NCBI RefSeq assembly: GCF_013280595.1 | Contig: NZ_JAAATY010000050.1 | Location: forward strand, 1 to 54,920 | Reading direction: 5' to 3' | DNA: 54,920 bases | Origin: Kibdelosporangium persicum | Lineage (GTDB): Bacteria > Actinomycetota > Actinomycetes > Mycobacteriales > Pseudonocardiaceae | Part shown: one piece after another, positions 50,941 through 54,920 of the stretch | Numbering within the stretch: the first letter of the stretch is position 1 | Layout: every line of letters starts with the position of its first letter | Position numbers and translations under genes: made by a program | The notes under the pieces: model-generated | The model's database searches: none | The model's input: the letters and a program-made list of their open reading frames with translations, nothing else | What the model was told of the DNA's origin: nothing

Positions 50941-52019
50941 AACCGTTCACCTACGTCCGAGCCCGGACCCTCCCCCACGCCGTCGACCTCTTCGCAGACC
51001 GTGACGACGCCCACTTCGTCGCCGGGGGGACCAATGTCACCGACCTGCTGAAGCTCGGCGTGCTCGCGGCATCGCACCTCATCGATGTCACCGACGCCCT
51101 CCCCCGTGAGATCGAGACCCTCCCCGACGGCACGACCCGCATCGGCGCCGGGGTCAGCAACGCCGTCCTCGCGGGGCACCGCGCCATCAGGGGTCGCTAC
51201 CCAGCGCTCGCCGCAGCCCTACTGGCCGGCGCCTCGGGCCAGATCCGCAACGCCGCCACCGTCGGTGGCAACCTGCTGCAACGAACTCGCTGCACGTACT
51301 TCCAGGACGTGACCCGCCCCTGCAACAAACGCGAACCCGGCACCGGCTGCCCCGCCCTGGCGGGCGCACACAGAGACCTGTCCGTCATCGGCGGATCCGG
51401 AACCTGCATCGCCACCCACCCCGGCGACATGGCCGTCGCCCTGGCCATGTACGACGCCGAAGTCGAGGTCCTCCACACCGACGGACGGACGACGAGACTC
51501 CCCGTCGGCGAACTCCACCGGCTGCCCGGGGACCGACCCGACCGCGACACGGTCCTGGCACCCGGGGAGATCGTGACCGCCGTCCACCTACCTGACCCGG
51601 GACCGCACCGGTCCGCCTACCGCAAGGTACGCGACCGGCAGTCCTACGCCTTCGCCCTCGTCAGCGTGGCCGCCGCGGTCACCGCGGGACCTGACGGGAG
51701 CACCGTGCGACTCGCGTTCGGCAGTGTCGCACCCAGGCCGTGGCGTGCAGGCACGGCCGAAGAGCGCCTCCGGGGACACGCGCTCACCGACGAGCTCGTA
51801 CGGGCGGCGCTGGACGCGGAGTTCGCCGCCGCCACACCACTGCCCGGCAACGCCTTCAAGGTCGAGATGGCCAAAGCAGTCGGCTTGGCCACCGTCCGGG
51901 ACCTCCTGGCCGGCCGCGGCGAGAACACCCCCGACCAAGCCCACGACGTACCTGGCCCAGCAGAGCACCGCCACACCCCGTCGGCACCGGCGGAAGGACC
52001 CGAAGGAGCCGCCGGATGA
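50937..52019 (+). CDS. Xanthine dehydrogenase-family FAD-binding subunit
   Basis: A protein of 360 residues. FAD-binding motifs are FVAGGTNVTDLLKLGV and NAATVGGNLLQRTRC. The cysteines in CTYFQDVTRPCNKREPGTGC fit the extra [4Fe-4S] cluster of PaoB/YagS-type subunits. The last ~40 residues are Pro/Ala-rich and unconserved. GTG 50937 overlaps the small subunit stop, and its own stop overlaps the large subunit start. Confidence 0.9.
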   Translation: MKPFTYVRARTLPHAVDLFADRDDAHFVAGGTNVTDLLKLGVLAASHLIDVTDALPREIETLPDGTTRIGAGVSNAVLAGHRAIRGRYPALAAALLAGASGQIRNAATVGGNLLQRTRCTYFQDVTRPCNKREPGTGCPALAGAHRDLSVIGGSGTCIATHPGDMAVALAMYDAEVEVLHTDGRTTRLPVGELHRLPGDRPDRDTVLAPGEIVTAVHLPDPGPHRSAYRKVRDRQSYAFALVSVAAAVTAGPDGSTVRLAFGSVAPRPWRAGTAEERLRGHALTDELVRAALDAEFAAATPLPGNAFKVEMAKAVGLATVRDLLAGRGENTPDQAHDVPGPAEHRHTPSAPAEGPEGAAG

Positions 52020-54195
52020 GCGCCAGCCACGCGACCCCCACCCCCGCCGTGGGCAGACCTGCCACGTCGCCGGGCACGGCCGGGGAAGCACCACAGCAGC
52101 GCCTCGACGCACCCGAAAAGGTCTCCGGACGCGCCCGCTACGCCGTCGAATATGACCTCCCCGGCACCGTGTACGCGTGGCCGGTCCAGGCGACGATCTC
52201 GCGGGGCAGCGTCGTTTCGGTGGAGGCGGCAGCCGCACTCGGGATCCCGAGAGTCCTGGAGGTGCTCACCTCACAGAACGCGCCGCGGCTCGACGCCGCG
52301 GGGCAGATCGCGATGGCCCACGCGGGCGCACTGCCTGACCTGCTCCTGATGCAGGACGGCCGGGTGCACTTCCGGGGCCAGATCGTGGCCGCCGTCATCG
52401 CTGAGACCCTCGAATCGGCACGTGAGGCCGCGTCCCTGGTCGATGTCGTCTACGCCGAGGAGGAGCCTGAGCTGACCGCGGTCCCGGACGATGCTCGGAG
52501 CATCGTCCCGGAGATGACCAACGATCTCAGCCCCGGCCGCGTCGAGCGCGGCACACCGCTGCAGGCGCTGGCCGACGCACCCGTCCAGGTTGATCAGACC
52601 TACACCACCTCCGCACAGTTCGCGCAACCGATGGAACCGCACGCCGCCACCGCCCTGTGGGAGACAGCGGACCGGCTGACCCTGTACTGCTCCGACCAGG
52701 GGCCGTCCTGGACCGCCGTCACGTTCGCCGCGCTCTTCGGCCTCGCCACCGACCACGTCGAGGTGGTGGCCGAGTACGTCGGTGGTGGTTTCGGCTCGAA
52801 GGCCGCCCACCGGCCATGCTGGCCGCGATGGCGTCCAGGCTCGTCGGCAGGCCAGTGAAGGTGGCCCTCAACCGCCCGCAGTCGTCGACTCTCACGACTC
52901 ACCGGAGTCGCTCGGCGCAACGAGTCAGGCTGGGAGCCGAGCGGGACGGCACCGTCACCAGCATCGTTCACGAGGTGACCGGTCAAAGCTCGCGACTGCT
53001 CCCGTACGTGGACCAGACCGTCAGCATGTCCCGGATCCTCTACGACGCCCGGCACAGCCTGACGGTCAGCAGAGTCGTCCAACTCGACGTCCCGACACCG
53101 GGCTGGGTCAGGGCACCGGGGGAAGCCCCCGGCCTCTTCGCCCTGGAGTCCGCGATGGACGAGCTGGCCCACGAGCTCGGTCACGACCCCATCGAGCTGC
53201 GGATCCGCAATGAACCCGAGGTGGACCCCGAGTCCGGCCTCCCGTTCAGTAGCCGGTCGCTTGTTCGCTGCCTGCGCGCGGGCGCCGAACGGTTCGGGTG
53301 GTCCGACCGCGATCCCCGCCCCGGAGCGCGTCACGACAGCGACTGGTGCTACGGCATGGGTGTCGCGTCCGCCGTCTACCCCGTGCTGCTGTTCCCCTCG
53401 ACCGCGACGATCGTGGCCAAGTCGTACGCCGACTTCGAAGTCGAGATCGGCGCCGCCGACATCGGGACCGGCTCACGCACCGTGCTCCACCAGTTGGCAG
53501 CTGAAGCTCTCGGCGTTTCGATGGAGAGCGTCCAGCTGAAGATGGGACGGGCATCGCGAGGTCTCGCCCCGTTCGCAGGAGGCTCCATGGGCACCGGGTC
53601 GTGGGGATGGGCCATCTACCAGGCAGCCCTGCAGGTGAAGAGTGCCATGGCGCGAGAGTCGATCCCGCCCGAGGGTCTGCGAGTCACGGTGGACACCACA
53701 GAGGAGGCGATGCGGCCCCCGCGACACTCCCGCCAGAGCTACGGCGCGCAATTCGCGCAGGTGCGGGTCAGCCGTTACACGGGGGAGGTCTTCGTGGACC
53801 GCCTTCTCGGCGTGTTCGCCGGCGGGCGGATCATCAACCACGCGACCGCACGCTCGCAGGTCGTCGGTGCGATGATCATGGGCCTGGGCATGGCCCTCAC
53901 CGAGGCCGCCGAACCGGACACCACCCTGGGCGGCTGGGTGACACAGGACCTGGCCTCCTACCACGTACCGGCACACGCCGACATCCCCGACATCGACGCC
54001 TTCTTCCTGGAGGAGACCGACCTGCAGGTCGGTCCGGTCAACGGCAAGGGAGTCGGAGAGATCGGCATCGTCGGAGTGACCGCCGCCATCACCAACGCCA
54101 TCTTCAACGCCACGGGAATCCGGGTCAGGGACCTCCCCGTCCTCCCGGATCGAATGTCCGCGGCACTCTCCGCGGTCCCCCACCGGGTGTCCTGA
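52016..54195 (+). pseudogene. Xanthine dehydrogenase-family molybdopterin subunit, one-base frameshift
   Basis: From ATG 52016 the frame follows the large subunit to EYVGGGFGSKA (about residue 263) and then fails. From about 52801 the next frame continues AMLAAMASRLVGRPVKVALN to the stop at 54195, including the Glu-bearing GKGVGEIGIVGVT that holds the catalytic base. One base is missing between about 52793 and 52815, a GGCCGCCC run. With it restored the product would be ~726 residues and complete. As written, the enzyme cannot be made without frameshifting. Confidence 0.85.
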
Positions 54196-54256
54196 GCGCC
54201 GTCGGCCCACCTGTCAACCGGGACCGGGACACCAAGGCTGAGGCAAAGTCGAATGC

Positions 54257-54490
54257 CAGCGGCTTGACCTGCTGGACATGGTGCGGCGGCGGCACGCGTT
54301 GCCCAACGCGTTGCTGCCGACCACGACGCTGGTGTTCCTGCATCTGGGCATGGTGGTGTCCGGTGCGATCACGGTCGAGGCGGTGTATTCGTGGCCGGGC
54401 CTGGGGCAGTTGACCGCTGAGGCGTTGGAGGCCAAGGACCTGCCGTTGCTGCAAGGGATCTTCATTGTGCTGGCCGACGATGGGTGCTGA
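54257..54490 (+). pseudogene. Peptide ABC transporter permease, C-terminal remnant
   Basis: RLDLLDMVRRRHALPNALLP, then TTTLVFLHLGMVVSGAITVE and YSWPGLGQLTAEALEAKDLP, is the last third of a DppB/OppB-type permease (RALPNAxLPTxT, E-x-VFSWPGLG). It starts abruptly after unrelated sequence and ends early at LADDGC with a stop. No other transporter genes are in the window. Confidence 0.7.
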
Positions 54491-54523
54491 CTCCCATCAT
54501 GACGATCATCGATGATGGTCACC

Positions 54524-54920
54524 ATGGATTTGGTCTGGCTCGACGCGACAGAGCTCGCGCGCCTGATAGCCGTCGGCGAGGTTACCGCGGTCGAGGTCGT
54601 GCAGGCGCATCTGGATCGTATCGACGCGCTGGGCGAGCGGGTCAACGCGTTCGTCACCGTGCTGGGTGAGCAGGCTCTCGCCGCTGCCGCTCGCCCGCGT
54701 ACCGGGCCGCTGGGTGGCGTGCCGTTCACGATCAAGGACTCGTTCGACACCGAGGGTGTGCGGACCACCCGGGGATCGTCGTTGTTCGCCGATCATGTGC
54801 CGGAGGCCGACGCCACCGCCGTGGCACGGCTGCGGGCCGCGGGCGGCATCCCGTTGGCGAAGACCAACTTGCCGGAGATGTCGTACTGGACCGAGACCGA
54901 CAACCTCCTCGTCGGCCGGT
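54524..54920 (+). CDS. Amidase signature enzyme (start; cut by window edge)
   Basis: 132 residues are visible: LVWLDATELARLIAVGEVTA, LGGVPFTIKDSFDTEGVRTT and IPLAKTNLPEMSYWTETDN. The Lys in PFTIKD is the first residue of the Ser-cisSer-Lys triad; the serines lie beyond the window. The family includes amidases and GatA. ATG 54524 or 54515 could start it; neither has a clear ribosome site. Confidence 0.88.
   Translation, partial: MDLVWLDATELARLIAVGEVTAVEVVQAHLDRIDALGERVNAFVTVLGEQALAAAARPRTGPLGGVPFTIKDSFDTEGVRTTRGSSLFADHVPEADATAVARLRAAGGIPLAKTNLPEMSYWTETDNLLVGR

Overview
The window is high-GC actinobacterial DNA. GTG/TTG starts are frequent, genes are coupled by ATGA or GTGA overlaps, and it carries type VII (ESX) secretion genes (EspG, a PPE-like Gly/Pro-rich protein, an EspC-like protein), DUF2637 (Spd-like) mobile-element proteins, a large serine integrase and a replication-relaxation protein. 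This mix is typical of Pseudonocardiales (inference; no rRNA or other marker is present to name a genus). No tRNA, rRNA or CRISPR array was seen.

Layout. 1-6.8 kb: end of an IS630-type transposase, an OmpR-type two-component system, a TetR/methyltransferase/DUF2218 divergon, an AhpD-like carboxymuconolactone decarboxylase and a TerC-type membrane protein. 7.2-13.5 kb: a Gabija-type pair (OLD ATPase-TOPRIM nuclease plus UvrD-like helicase), then a GHKL-ATPase fused to a PD-(D/E)xK nuclease. 13.9-16.2 kb: a gene graveyard with remnants of an IS5 transposase, SDR, ArsR, HAD dehalogenase, LigD, an oxidoreductase-like repeat protein and MerR. 16.2-19.1 kb: a three-gene ABC-3C (DUF2326) conflict system with overlapping genes. 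19.4-27.4 kb: remains of an integrative element (DUF2637 protein, serine integrase, replication-relaxation protein, small accessory proteins, a GIY-YIG-like protein, and a second broken integrase tail). 27.4-30.9 kb: an ESX substrate cluster whose EspG is truncated and whose last gene is frameshifted. 31-32 kb: remnants of DUF2637 and an M23 peptidase.

32.1-41.9 kb: a six-gene operon of hsdM1-hsdM2-hsdS-hsdR-DUF262-AAA/TOPRIM ATPase. Four of the five junctions overlap and the fifth has a 28-base gap. This is a type I restriction system with two different methylase subunits and two extra genes, and is the best candidate for an under-described system here. 42.1-43.6 kb: an intact DUF2637 operon. 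43.6-47.8 kb: MarR/membrane protein divergon, aldo/keto reductase, FAD monooxygenase and a VOC protein. 47.85-50.3 kb: a second graveyard (an ADH/lyase/LysR chimera, a truncated SDR, a frameshifted TetR, and an SDR and a deazaflavin nitroreductase that both carry internal deletions). 50.35-54.2 kb: a three-gene xanthine-dehydrogenase-like operon with a frameshifted molybdopterin subunit. The window ends with a permease remnant and the start of an amidase.

Overall this is a defence and mobile-element island inserted among oxidoreductase and regulatory genes. Three defence modules (Gabija, GHKL-nuclease, ABC-3C) are clustered and a fourth (expanded type I RM) lies about 13 kb away. Same-orientation homologous fragments flank several blocks: the ABC-3C ATPase tail at 5.15 and 16.3 kb, the integrase tail at 20.4 and 27.0 kb, and the DUF2637 gene at 31.1 and 42.1 kb. 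Dense arrays of the hexamer CGAGAC/GTCTCG occur at four mobile-element loci (23.04, 27.39, 31.24 and 42.30 kb) and may mark a transfer or recombination signal.
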